Positions 1 through 8,732 of a DNA stretch of 21,132 nucleotides are shown here, in pieces. The stretch is from Muribaculaceae bacterium (GTDB lineage Bacteria > Bacteroidota > Bacteroidia > Bacteroidales > Muribaculaceae): NCBI GenBank assembly GCA_022511505.1, contig JAFLTK010000232.1, forward strand, positions 1 to 21,132. The letters are read 5' to 3'. The notes under the pieces were generated by a model that worked only from the letters and a program-made list of their open reading frames with translations, did no database searches and was not told where the DNA came from. Numbering within the stretch: the first letter of the stretch is position 1; each line of letters begins with the position of its first letter. Made by a program: the position numbers and the translations under genes.

Positions 1-102
1 ATCAACAACATCAACAACATCAACAACATCAACAACACCAACAACACCAACAACACCAACAACACCAACAACAATACAACACAAATAACCAACATCAACA
101 AC
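1..102 (+). repeat. G-free CAA/ATC/ACC triplet leader of the pilus operon (9-bp tandem repeat)
   Basis: The first 72 bases are eight copies of a 9-bp unit: four of ATCAACAAC (1-36), then four of ACCAACAAC (37-72). A less regular A/C-rich stretch runs on to the ATG at 103. The coding strand contains no G in all 102 bases, and the repeat probably continues beyond the left edge. Similar leaders precede the genes at 11556, 11859 and, on the minus strand, 15958. Such RNA should be unstructured. A role in translation initiation or in slippage-based tuning is an inference. Confidence 0.9.
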
Positions 103-1167
103 ATGAAAAGTTTAAAATCAATATTGACGGGACTGACGCTCTTATCAATTCTCCCTGCGGTAACGTCATGCGATGATAGCTTTATCTTTGACGGTGAGGG
201 AGATTGTACCCCTTGCGTGCAATTCGTTTTCCGCAAACATCGTCATGCGCCGGAGCAAATTCCGGGACGCGAAACCGACGTGTTCTACTCGGTTGTTGAA
301 AGTGTGCACCTATTTGTATATGATGCCAATACCGGAGAATTGGTAATAGATCAGGCCGACAGGACCGAGAATCTCAAGTCGGCCATCGACATCAACGAGG
401 GAGACAATCCCTCCCGCTGTTACATGCCCGTTGACCTCGCGCCGGGCCGATACAGAATTGTTGCATGGTGTGGCCTCGAAGATGACGACACCAACAACGC
501 CTTCCGCCTCGCGGCCTCGTCGACGCGTGGCGATTACTCCCGTTGTGAAGTAAAACTTGCCGGCGACAATAGTCCCGTTCATCACGCCAAGTATGATGAC
601 CTATATCACGGGGCAACCGTTGTCGATGTTACCATCGACTCTGACTCGCGTCAGATTATTCCTATTGAACTCACAAAAAACAACAACGATATAGCCATCT
701 GGGTGCAACACGCCACCAAGACATTTAACGAGGGAGACTATGAAGTTGTCTACACCGACGCCAACGGCACGATGCACTTTGACGACAACTCGATGACCTC
801 GACGTCTCGCCTTGAATACCGCCCACACTCGACCTCGATATTGACGTCCAACACCGAGTATAACGGCGCCGAGATGGAAACCGGCGCGCTCGTAGCCCAC
901 ATCTCGACCTCGCGCCTGATGAAAGCCAATCAGAACGACGCTCGCCTCGAGGTTCGCGCTCGCGACGGCCGAACCGTCTTCTCCATTCCGTTCATCAAAT
1001 ATGTCCTTAAACTTCAGGAGTTAACCAAAGATGACCAATATTACCTCGACTGTGAAGATACCTACAACTGTAGTTTCTACCTGACCGGGGAAAGCGGTAC
1101 CTGGATGCCTGCACAAATTATTATAAACAACTGGGTCGTTGTACCCGAACAAAACGACGATATTTGA
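103..1167 (+). CDS. Mfa2/FimB-family fimbrial anchor lipoprotein
   Basis: 354 residues. A hydrophobic signal peptide ends in a lipobox (AVTSC), so Cys23 would be lipidated; it is followed by DD, fitting the acidic surface-export signal of Bacteroidota lipoproteins. The next part follows the Mfa2/FimB pattern: a short Cys-containing segment, a hydrophobic strand, then a segment near residues 65-80 reading VHLFVYDANTGELV and, near 110-122, LAPGRYRIVAWCGLE. Mfa2/FimB proteins are known to anchor type V pili in the outer membrane and to limit their length. This is the first of four same-strand lipoprotein genes; the next one starts 7 bp after its stop. The start codon directly follows the G-free triplet leader and gives a proper signal peptide. 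The promoter lies outside the window. The family call is from pattern recognition, not a search. Confidence 0.85.
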   Translation: MKSLKSILTGLTLLSILPAVTSCDDSFIFDGEGDCTPCVQFVFRKHRHAPEQIPGRETDVFYSVVESVHLFVYDANTGELVIDQADRTENLKSAIDINEGDNPSRCYMPVDLAPGRYRIVAWCGLEDDDTNNAFRLAASSTRGDYSRCEVKLAGDNSPVHHAKYDDLYHGATVVDVTIDSDSRQIIPIELTKNNNDIAIWVQHATKTFNEGDYEVVYTDANGTMHFDDNSMTSTSRLEYRPHSTSILTSNTEYNGAEMETGALVAHISTSRLMKANQNDARLEVRARDGRTVFSIPFIKYVLKLQELTKDDQYYLDCEDTYNCSFYLTGESGTWMPAQIIINNWVVVPEQNDDI

Positions 1168-1174
1168 CAAAGCC

Positions 1175-3205
1175 ATGACAACAAAGGTCCTGAACATAGC
1201 CTGCTTGTTCTTGCTGTCGGCATTGCTGACGGCAGGGCTGTCGTCGTGTGCCAACGTCACTTATCCAATCGAAGAACCCGAGCCTACCGACGTCTACTAC
1301 ATGTCGTTCCGCGTGCAGACGGCCGCCCAGGAAGATATCGATGCCGACGCGCCCGAGTATGTCGACGGAACAGAGTTTGAGCACGCCGTTGACTTTTCGG
1401 GTAACTCAGAAAACGTGGTAATCTATCTTGACGAAGATTACAAATACAAGAGCTATGCGCTGCTCGAGTTTGACCGCCTCAGCGCCCAGGGAACACCGGC
1501 CGCCGGTGAGGCCGAGGAGATTTCCTATATCGGTTTTATTCGCCCCGACTATCACGAGGCTTATATTCTGCCAAAATATGGCATGATTATCCTGAACGCC
1601 TACAAGATTACCCGTGCCCTGAAAGAACTTGAGCAAACCCCCGGCGCTACCATCAACGACGTCCTCGGATTGCTCGACACGTCAGACAACGGCCACATCG
1701 CCGGACGAAGTGGCAACTACTTCACGCTGACAAGCAGCGCCTACCTTGTCAGAGAGTCCAACAACTGGAAACACTCGGTCATCTTTGAAATAGACCGCGA
1801 CAAAATATTCTCGACACGAGCCCAAGCCGTCATTCAGCCCGCTGCCGTTGCATACGTCGAGCGCATGGCCTCTAAATTCTCGCTGACTCTCCCCGGAGCC
1901 ACCGGTGGTAAAGGCGTCAATTTTGTTCCCGACGATGGCCGCGCTCAGGTTATCGTGTGCCGCTATATCAACGGCGAGCCAAACTATAGCAACCGCTCGT
2001 GGACATGCTCGGTCGACGCTTGGGGCATCAACAAATATGAACCATGCGAGTACTATTTTCGCAATATCGTGCCCGAAACTGTTGATACTCAGGTGTATCC
2101 CTACGACTTCGGTACCGATATCAACTCGGCCGGCCGGCCTTTCTTCTATGGCTGGAACCGCACTGTCGACCGCCGCTGTTTCTGGGCCATCGATCCAAAC
2201 TACACCACCGGTATCTACCCGGCCCAATATCGTCCCGCTGTCGACAACACCGGTATCGACTACTATGGCAAAAGAGGCCCCGCATCGCTTGCCTACCTCT
2301 CCTATAACACCCTCAGTAAAGACCTGAGCCGCGTCAACGAGGAGGAGGGCGCCATCCTTTATTCAACCGAAAACACTTTCCCCGACACCCACCTCGGTGG
2401 CCTGTGGCAACACGACCTCGCCGGTAGCGAGCTCGTTGTCGGTGCCCGCATCCACATCAAGAACGTCGACGAGACCAAGACTGACTATGACCTCTACCGC
2501 AACCGCATCGGTGTGTTCTATCCCTCAAAAACCGATTTTGCATACTATTTCATCAATACATTCAACGACCAACTAAAATCCCAGTCGACCATGAGTTACC
2601 GCTACTATGACTGGGACAACCCCGACTCTAACTCCACTAACGACATCCACACCCAGAAAATCTCCTTTCCCGACTACAAACTCTACTACAAGGACGCGCC
2701 GTTGACACCTCAGGTTATGGTATCGCTGATGAAAAACTCGATGCCGGCGCTGATTGAAAACGGCGACGGAAAGGTAATTCCTTGGATACAAGGAATGTAT
2801 ATAGGCCGTCGCGCCAAGGACCCCAACACATACGAAGAGATTGGTGAAGTGATGAAGATGAATATCACCGACAACGATTTCAAGTCACTGATTTATGACT
2901 GGATTGGTGCCTTTGACCACTTCAACCAGGGGCGCATGATTTACACCGTCCCCATCCTCTACCGCGGAACAAAAGAAAAAGTTACGGCCAATACCTACCG
3001 CCCGGTCGTTGGTGACTATGGCGTTGTGCGCAACGCATGGTATAGTTTCAAGGTCCACTCTATCGACAACCTTGGCTCGCCCGTCGACGACCTCGACCAG
3101 CCGATTATCCCATACGAGACCAGTCTCGAGAACAGTATAATGATGGAACTCAAAGTCTTTGACTGGCACGAGTTTTCAACCGATGTAATTTTCCCCTCGA
3201 AATGA
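1175..3205 (+). CDS. Mfa1-type fimbrillin (pilus shaft or accessory subunit) lipoprotein
   Basis: 676 residues from the ATG at 1175. That start is preferred over the upstream in-frame ATG at 1139, which lies inside the previous gene and would put 12 polar residues ahead of the signal peptide. The lipobox ends at Cys25 (AGLSSC). C-terminal features match Mfa1 fimbrillins: YSTENTF near residue 396, a VPILYRG strand near 590, then GVVRNAWYSFKVHSIDNLG near 616-634 and a closing hydrophobic strand (MMELKVFDWHEF) that could serve in strand exchange. P. gingivalis Mfa1 is polymerised by protease-driven donor-strand exchange; that this protein does the same is inferred. It is longer than Mfa1 itself (about 560 residues). 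The stop overlaps the next start by 4 bp (ATGA), which suggests translational coupling. It could be a shaft or an accessory subunit. Confidence 0.75.
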   Translation: MTTKVLNIACLFLLSALLTAGLSSCANVTYPIEEPEPTDVYYMSFRVQTAAQEDIDADAPEYVDGTEFEHAVDFSGNSENVVIYLDEDYKYKSYALLEFDRLSAQGTPAAGEAEEISYIGFIRPDYHEAYILPKYGMIILNAYKITRALKELEQTPGATINDVLGLLDTSDNGHIAGRSGNYFTLTSSAYLVRESNNWKHSVIFEIDRDKIFSTRAQAVIQPAAVAYVERMASKFSLTLPGATGGKGVNFVPDDGRAQVIVCRYINGEPNYSNRSWTCSVDAWGINKYEPCEYYFRNIVPETVDTQVYPYDFGTDINSAGRPFFYGWNRTVDRRCFWAIDPNYTTGIYPAQYRPAVDNTGIDYYGKRGPASLAYLSYNTLSKDLSRVNEEEGAILYSTENTFPDTHLGGLWQHDLAGSELVVGARIHIKNVDETKTDYDLYRNRIGVFYPSKTDFAYYFINTFNDQLKSQSTMSYRYYDWDNPDSNSTNDIHTQKISFPDYKLYYKDAPLTPQVMVSLMKNSMPALIENGDGKVIPWIQGMYIGRRAKDPNTYEEIGEVMKMNITDNDFKSLIYDWIGAFDHFNQGRMIYTVPILYRGTKEKVTANTYRPVVGDYGVVRNAWYSFKVHSIDNLGSPVDDLDQPIIPYETSLENSIMMELKVFDWHEFSTDVIFPSK

Positions 3206-5709
3206 AATATCTCAATTATATATTCATATTCCTGATATTCCTTGCCGCCACGGGGTGTGAAGACAACTTCCCGGTGCCCGACGACGGCGAGATAACGCCG
3301 GGGTCGCCCTACACGCTGACGTTCACCCTCAACGTCCCCTCGATGCAGATGGAAACCGGCGCATCGACCCGCGCCATCTACTATGGCAACCCGCTCTACT
3401 ACGAGGACTGGATTGACACCCAGGATGGCTTGCGCGTGCTTTTCTTTATCACCAAGCGCGCCAAGACGGGCGACAAATATGTGCAAGGAAAATATGAGGA
3501 TAACAATAACTTCGTTGCCATCGACCCCATCAATCCCCTGAAAGATTACTTCCTTTTTGAATCCACAAGCCGTTGGCTGACCAGGCTCCAATATGACGAC
3601 GACAATACTCTGCGCTACCGATTGACGGTGCCGGTTTATCAGATTGGTGACGAGGAGTCAGAATATCGCGACCATTGGGAAACCATCCGCAAGTATTTGC
3701 GTGACTATGATTTCAAGGTTGCTATTCTTGCCAATCATCCCGCTGACCAACTCAGTTGGGGTGTCGAGAACTCGGTCCTCAGCGCGCCCGACATCGACGA
3801 CCTAAGCAATGTCGCTAAACTTAAGACCATCAACGATATACATCACTCGGCCGCTGATAATACCTACGCTGAGAATACCAACGGTAACCGTAAGGATGCC
3901 TATATGATGCTCGTCGACAATAAAGAGAAAATCAACGGCATCGGTACCATGGGCCCATTTATCAGTTGGGTTATCAACCGCTCCAAACTATATGGTGACG
4001 CCCTTGGCGGTGTCTTCTCAACCAAGGAAACCGCTCGAGACTGGATTCGCGACTATTGGATTCCCGACCTGATTTACAACGAAGACACTGACCCCGATAT
4101 CGATTATCAAACTCTCTATCACAACTATCGTCACATTTGGTCATACTGGAATTTTGGTGGAGCCGCGCCCGACAATGGCCTCCCTTATTCCAACAAATCG
4201 GCCTTCAATACCCACATGAACGACTGGGAAAAACGCAACGGCGCCCTGCTGCGTCGCTATATCACCGATGCGGTGGCCAATGACGGTAACTTCACCTCCG
4301 ACCTCAACACGTCGAGCAGCGGCGACAACAAAAATGACGGCACGATGCCGCTGATTTTCCATCCCTCGAGTGCAACCGCCCAGATAGTCGAGGGAGCCAA
4401 CGGGAAACGCTTCTATGGAGTCAAGTTACCTAAAATATCCGCGCCCTCATCGGTCAGCGATAAGGACTGCTTCTGCTTTGACGTAAAGGGCGCCGGTACG
4501 GCAACGGTTCGCTATATCGGTACATCAACCACCGATATCTGTATCAAACTGGGTACTGCCAACAGTAACCCGACTGCCACCAAAAAAACTATCAACGGTG
4601 TGACCGTATATGAAGCCTACGTTGACCTCGACCAGGTAAATAACCCCATCATCGGTTATGTCTATACCACCAAGGGATGCACCGTTCTCGATGTCGAGTA
4701 TACTCAGGACCGCTATGTCTACCTGACCGACCGCGAGGGAATCCTTCCGTCGTCTGACCACCCGATACCAATGTATGGCGTCCAGAAGTTTGACCGCCTC
4801 GACGGTTACTGGGACGAGGGTGCCTCTTTTGACCTCACGGTGGGAGGCCAGAGCGTGACCGGAAAGGAATATAACACCAAGCACATCTCGCTACTTCGTG
4901 CCGTCGCCAAGGTGGAAGTCTTGATACCCAAGAGTTTGGGCGTTCCAAAACACGTCTATCTCCACTCGCTGAACTCGAGTGTGCGTTGCGAGCCGACAGA
5001 CGTTGCCACGCCTACCGACCAACTCTGGAAAGAACACAACGACGGGTGTGAATGGACTCTCGTGCAGAAACACGGCACATTCATAGTCAGCGGCAAGTAC
5101 ACGACCGACGATTACAAGAAAAAATTGGCTTGGTACTACGGTAACTGGCTCGAGTGGGGGTGGGATTTCAACAATTACACCCAGTGGAAACCAGACTATG
5201 AAAATGACGGTCCATTCCCGCGCCTGTTCAATCCCTATATCAGCCGTTCTGACTGTGCCGCTTTTATCGACGTGACCGACTACTATAACGACCAGTATTA
5301 TCACTACCTATTCTATATGGGCGAGAACACCATCGACGCTTCGAGTGCCTATAACGGCAATGGCGGCAGCGCGATGATTCCCCATGTCGAGATTCGTTTC
5401 GACGACCGCTATGCGTCTACATCCAAAGTGAAAACAAATACCGACCTCAATCTGATGGACGCCGACTGTTATCACATCTATTTCGTCGAGAACGGTATCG
5501 CCTCGGGTGCCCGCGACGCCAACGGTGTCTCGAAGATAGCCAACGGTAACTATGAGAGCCAGTATGAAACCAAAACCGAGTATCTCAAGGAACATTGGCC
5601 AATCATGCGCAACCACATCTACCGCTTCACGGTCAAGGATGTCACAAGCGACGGGATGAACCTCATTGTCGACGCCCAGCAGCGCGGTGTGGAACTTACA
5701 TTTGATTAA
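3202..5709 (+). CDS. Large fimbrillin-like pilus adhesin subunit, lipoprotein
   Basis: 835 residues. The signal peptide and lipobox end at Cys19 (AATGC), followed by ED. Residues 37-45 form a likely first beta strand, followed by the motif STR with Arg at position 57. An Arg after the first strand is the usual place for the protease cut that activates type V pilins. A separate beta-rich module lies near residues 400-502. A fimbrillin core strand (LLRAVAKVEVLIPK) lies near 563-576, and WPIMRNHIYRFTVKDV near 798-813 is the typical C-terminal RNH.Y.FTV signature of Mfa/Fim-like proteins. The size and position in the operon suggest an accessory or tip adhesin (compare Mfa3-5 of P. gingivalis). 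The ligand is unknown. It overlaps the previous gene by 4 bp and ends 9 bp before the next. Confidence 0.7.
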   Translation: MKYLNYIFIFLIFLAATGCEDNFPVPDDGEITPGSPYTLTFTLNVPSMQMETGASTRAIYYGNPLYYEDWIDTQDGLRVLFFITKRAKTGDKYVQGKYEDNNNFVAIDPINPLKDYFLFESTSRWLTRLQYDDDNTLRYRLTVPVYQIGDEESEYRDHWETIRKYLRDYDFKVAILANHPADQLSWGVENSVLSAPDIDDLSNVAKLKTINDIHHSAADNTYAENTNGNRKDAYMMLVDNKEKINGIGTMGPFISWVINRSKLYGDALGGVFSTKETARDWIRDYWIPDLIYNEDTDPDIDYQTLYHNYRHIWSYWNFGGAAPDNGLPYSNKSAFNTHMNDWEKRNGALLRRYITDAVANDGNFTSDLNTSSSGDNKNDGTMPLIFHPSSATAQIVEGANGKRFYGVKLPKISAPSSVSDKDCFCFDVKGAGTATVRYIGTSTTDICIKLGTANSNPTATKKTINGVTVYEAYVDLDQVNNPIIGYVYTTKGCTVLDVEYTQDRYVYLTDREGILPSSDHPIPMYGVQKFDRLDGYWDEGASFDLTVGGQSVTGKEYNTKHISLLRAVAKVEVLIPKSLGVPKHVYLHSLNSSVRCEPTDVATPTDQLWKEHNDGCEWTLVQKHGTFIVSGKYTTDDYKKKLAWYYGNWLEWGWDFNNYTQWKPDYENDGPFPRLFNPYISRSDCAAFIDVTDYYNDQYYHYLFYMGENTIDASSAYNGNGGSAMIPHVEIRFDDRYASTSKVKTNTDLNLMDADCYHIYFVENGIASGARDANGVSKIANGNYESQYETKTEYLKEHWPIMRNHIYRFTVKDVTSDGMNLIVDAQQRGVELTFD

Positions 5710-5718
5710 CATTGGAAC

Positions 5719-8442
5719 ATGGAAAGACTCAGTAGAATATACATATATCTGATTTCGCTGATGATACTCGGTGGCGCCACCTCGTGCACCGACGATATCC
5801 TCGGCGACGACACCTCCGGCCCCGACAAGCCTTTCAGCGGTAAACTGACCATAAACGTTACTGCCGGAGTTGCCGACGTCTCGACTCGCTCGGTCAACCT
5901 CAACGACGGCGCTACGGTCAAAATCAACTCTCTCTGGATAGGAGTCTTTGACCGTGAGACCGGTGAACGGGTGGGTAGCACTCGCATCGACGGTTTTGAC
6001 CGAACTCTCTCGGCCGGCACTCCGTCGAGCAACATGGTGACTGTCGATTTCTATTCCGACCGTGCAAACCCCGAGGTGTTTGTCGTCGGAATGGCCAATT
6101 TTGAAGATGTTGTGACATGGGACAAGACTCCCGTTATCGACGCCGTCCAGGCTGCCGGCTCGTGGGCCGAACTGGTAGAGATTGATGTCGACGCCGCCTC
6201 GGCCTACGCCGGTGACAAGGGCGAAAACAACGTCTCCCAGGCCCCGTTCCTGATGGGATACTATCTCGAGTCGGCAGGCCTGACCCGCGTCCCCAAATTC
6301 AACCAGTTTGACGCCGACGATGCCGTTGCCATCTATCCCGAGAATGCCGCTAAAGCAATGACCATCAAACTGGCAACCGATGATGCCGGTGAGATTTATG
6401 TCCCTGCCGGAGCATTGGCCCTGCGACGCCTCGTGACCAATGTCAACGTCAACCTCGTGCCCGGCCCCGGTATTGAAATCTCTGACGTCTCCTATCGCGT
6501 GTTCAACCAACCGCAAGTTGTCTACCTCGTTCAACGCCGCACCGACACCACCGCCGCCCGCGCTTTCACCGACTGGAAGCGATTGTCGCCCAACCGAGCC
6601 GACTGTTTTGTCTCGGCAACCGGTAAAATGGACGCCACGCCGGTTTATAGGGACGACGAGGAGTGGCGCACCGAAGTCTCGACCGATGGACGAAGCTTCT
6701 CGTTTCAACACTTTGAAAACAAACACTGGGGATTTGGTGACATCTCCTCGTTCTCGGCCCGCGAGGCCCGCAACGCCGACGGGACTCTGAAAGCCCTCTC
6801 GCCCGGCGAGGCCGCGCCTTACAACAATTATGCGTCCTATTTCAAAATAAGAATGCACGTCGTTGACCGCAACACCGGTCGCAACGGCGACATCACCTAT
6901 ACCATCCACGAGGGCCTTTGCAACACCGACGACGGTCGCAAGGCCGAAACCGACGACATTAAACTCCGTGACTTCGGCAGTTTCCGCAACGTCAACTACA
7001 CCTACACAATAAACGTCAACGGCATGGAAAAAATCGTGGTCAACGCCGCGATGGAAAACGAGGACGACAATCACAACAACGGCCAGGAAGGCAAGGTGTG
7101 GCAGATTGTCTATGCCAATGGTGACGACCGACAGATTCCCGAGGATGGAGGCACCTACGGCTCTGTGAAGTTCAACGCCTCGGCTGTCCCGGCGTTCCGC
7201 CTCTACGGAACCGACGCCGCCGGTAACTGCTTTGACCTATGCTACAACTTCCCCGATAAAGCCGAGTCATTCCTTGGCGGATTCTGGCCCGACCGCAAAG
7301 CAGAAACCATCTTCACCAACGACCTCGCCGACCTTCGCCGACTTCCCGCCACCCTTATCGACGGTCTCAAAGTCACCGACGGCTCGCGCGACTACACTGT
7401 CGAGCAATTTCTCGCCTCGTTTGACCCCTCAAAAACCTACAGTTTCAAGTTTGACACCTATATCGGCCCGTGGGAAGAGGAACCCCGCGAGAACATGCGA
7501 GCACTCTATCTCTTTGACCGCAACGAACTGCGCGAGGACTTTGACGGATGCAGTACGTTTGGCAAGGTCTATGTCGCCGAGCAATACCCTCGCGACACGC
7601 GTCCAACCGTTACCTTCAATAAAAACAACCTCATCGGCCATACCGCCATGCACGAGACCTCAGAGAATAAATGGTGTGGAACGGTCAATAGCGAGATAGA
7701 CCTCATTTGGGCCCACGATACCGCTTTTGAGGGCTACAATATCGAGGTCGCCGGCTTTCGCGAGAAGATAACCAAGGAGCAACTGCCGTCCTACATCAAG
7801 ACCGTCAATGGTAAGCAGGCCGTCGTCTACCCCTACATCAGCGACCGCGTTGCCGCGAGCGAGACCCCATATAACGTAACTATCACCCCAATCCCGGTCG
7901 ACAAGTCCTACAAGGGTGCGGCAACCGTTGTCACCGGTCAACTCGCCGTCTATCCCTCAAAATGGATAATCAAATCTACGCCGCTGTGGAAAGACCTTAA
8001 CATCAACGGAAAAACATATATCGACGTCGAGTATCGCGGTCTTGAACTGTTTCAGGACAACTCGACCAAAAACGCCAGCGTCAAGGGCAGTTACCTCAGT
8101 TTTGGCGGCTCATCCAACTTGACCACGCGCGTCCTCAGATTTTACACCGTCAAGTCCGGCAAACTGACCGTCACCGCATGCTCCAACGCAGGCCTCCCCT
8201 CGGGTGCCGCGTCAAACAGCATCGACACCAGCCGCTACCTGCTTGCCGACCTCGTCAAATATGACGCCCAAGGAAACCAAGTAGTCCTCAAAACCATTTC
8301 GCGAGAGGACGAGCATGTCTGCTATTCCAACACTACCTGTGACCGCTCCTTTGATATAGCCATCGACGAGCCCTGCTGGGTCTACATCACCATGTCGGGC
8401 GGTAACATCCGCGTCCACAGCATCAACTTCACCCCCTACTAA
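5719..8442 (+). CDS. DUF4906-like pilus tip or adhesin lipoprotein with C-terminal beta-sandwich module
   Basis: 907 residues, the last gene of the pilus operon. The lipobox ends at Cys23 (GATSC), followed by TDD. A first strand (KLTINVTAG) is followed by STR with Arg at residue 57, the same position as in the preceding protein. SLWIGVFDRETGERVG near 72-87 and FRNVNYTYTINVNGMEKIVV near 422-441 resemble DUF4906 proteins, where a signature of this kind closes the pilin-like part. The rest is a long extracellular region. The final 115-120 residues look like an independent beta-sandwich ending in WVYITMSGGNIRVHSINFTPY, recalling modules attached to carbohydrate-active proteins. Function as a tip adhesin is inferred from size, position and domain order. 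A strong terminator lies 86 bp downstream. Confidence 0.7.
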   Translation: MERLSRIYIYLISLMILGGATSCTDDILGDDTSGPDKPFSGKLTINVTAGVADVSTRSVNLNDGATVKINSLWIGVFDRETGERVGSTRIDGFDRTLSAGTPSSNMVTVDFYSDRANPEVFVVGMANFEDVVTWDKTPVIDAVQAAGSWAELVEIDVDAASAYAGDKGENNVSQAPFLMGYYLESAGLTRVPKFNQFDADDAVAIYPENAAKAMTIKLATDDAGEIYVPAGALALRRLVTNVNVNLVPGPGIEISDVSYRVFNQPQVVYLVQRRTDTTAARAFTDWKRLSPNRADCFVSATGKMDATPVYRDDEEWRTEVSTDGRSFSFQHFENKHWGFGDISSFSAREARNADGTLKALSPGEAAPYNNYASYFKIRMHVVDRNTGRNGDITYTIHEGLCNTDDGRKAETDDIKLRDFGSFRNVNYTYTINVNGMEKIVVNAAMENEDDNHNNGQEGKVWQIVYANGDDRQIPEDGGTYGSVKFNASAVPAFRLYGTDAAGNCFDLCYNFPDKAESFLGGFWPDRKAETIFTNDLADLRRLPATLIDGLKVTDGSRDYTVEQFLASFDPSKTYSFKFDTYIGPWEEEPRENMRALYLFDRNELREDFDGCSTFGKVYVAEQYPRDTRPTVTFNKNNLIGHTAMHETSENKWCGTVNSEIDLIWAHDTAFEGYNIEVAGFREKITKEQLPSYIKTVNGKQAVVYPYISDRVAASETPYNVTITPIPVDKSYKGAATVVTGQLAVYPSKWIIKSTPLWKDLNINGKTYIDVEYRGLELFQDNSTKNASVKGSYLSFGGSSNLTTRVLRFYTVKSGKLTVTACSNAGLPSGAASNSIDTSRYLLADLVKYDAQGNQVVLKTISREDEHVCYSNTTCDRSFDIAIDEPCWVYITMSGGNIRVHSINFTPY

Positions 8443-8528
8443 CAGCCATACGTCGCCATTGAGCCGACGGGTCGCGAAGACGAGCAGAATGACGATGGTG
8501 AAACTCGAGAAGATTCCGACAACCTAAT

Positions 8529-8569
8529 AAAAAACCTCGGGGCTGTCCTAAAGCAACCCGAGGTTTTTT
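8529..8569. terminator. Strong bidirectional rho-independent terminator after the pilus operon
   Basis: A perfect 13-bp stem pairs 8529-8541 (AAAAAACCTCGGG) with 8557-8569 (CCCGAGGTTTTTT) around a 15-nt loop. The six T on the plus side end pilus-operon transcripts. The matching A run would let it work from the other strand too, although no minus-strand gene needs it here. Confidence 0.92.
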
Positions 8570-8630
8570 GTAAAATGTCTTTTTCTTGTATGTAACCATC
8601 CGAAATTTTCGGGGCAAAATGCGGGGATGA

Positions 8631-8661
8631 TTGGCTTTGTGCCAAAATTTTGTTAATTTTG
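8631..8661 (+). promoter_or_regulatory. Predicted Bacteroidota-type promoter of valS
   Basis: TAATTTTG at 8654-8661 is an exact match to the TAnnTTTG box at -7. The -33 element is imperfect: TTGG at 8631-8634 has the right 19-nt spacing, while a perfect TTTG at 8636-8639 is only 14 nt away. Transcription would start near 8668, giving valS a leader of about 65 nt. Confidence 0.5.
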
Positions 8662-8732
8662 TGGCCGCATTTGCCGCTTGGCGTTATGCCACCGAGCCCA
8701 TGCGCTTATTATATCACATTAATACTTTAGCA

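Noticed and set aside
1..72. Short regular repeats that could suggest a CRISPR array
   Set aside because: The units are 9 bp and contiguous with no unique spacers, and there are no cas genes.
5308..7074. A 588-codon open frame on the minus strand inside the pilus genes
   Set aside because: It is antisense to two well-supported lipoprotein genes and comes from their GAC/GTC/GCC-rich codon use. The protein has no recognisable features or credible start.
8631..8732. An upstream start adding 34 residues to ValRS
   Set aside because: The predicted promoter box lies within it, and the added residues do not resemble ValRS. MTELAPKYNP is the family-type start.
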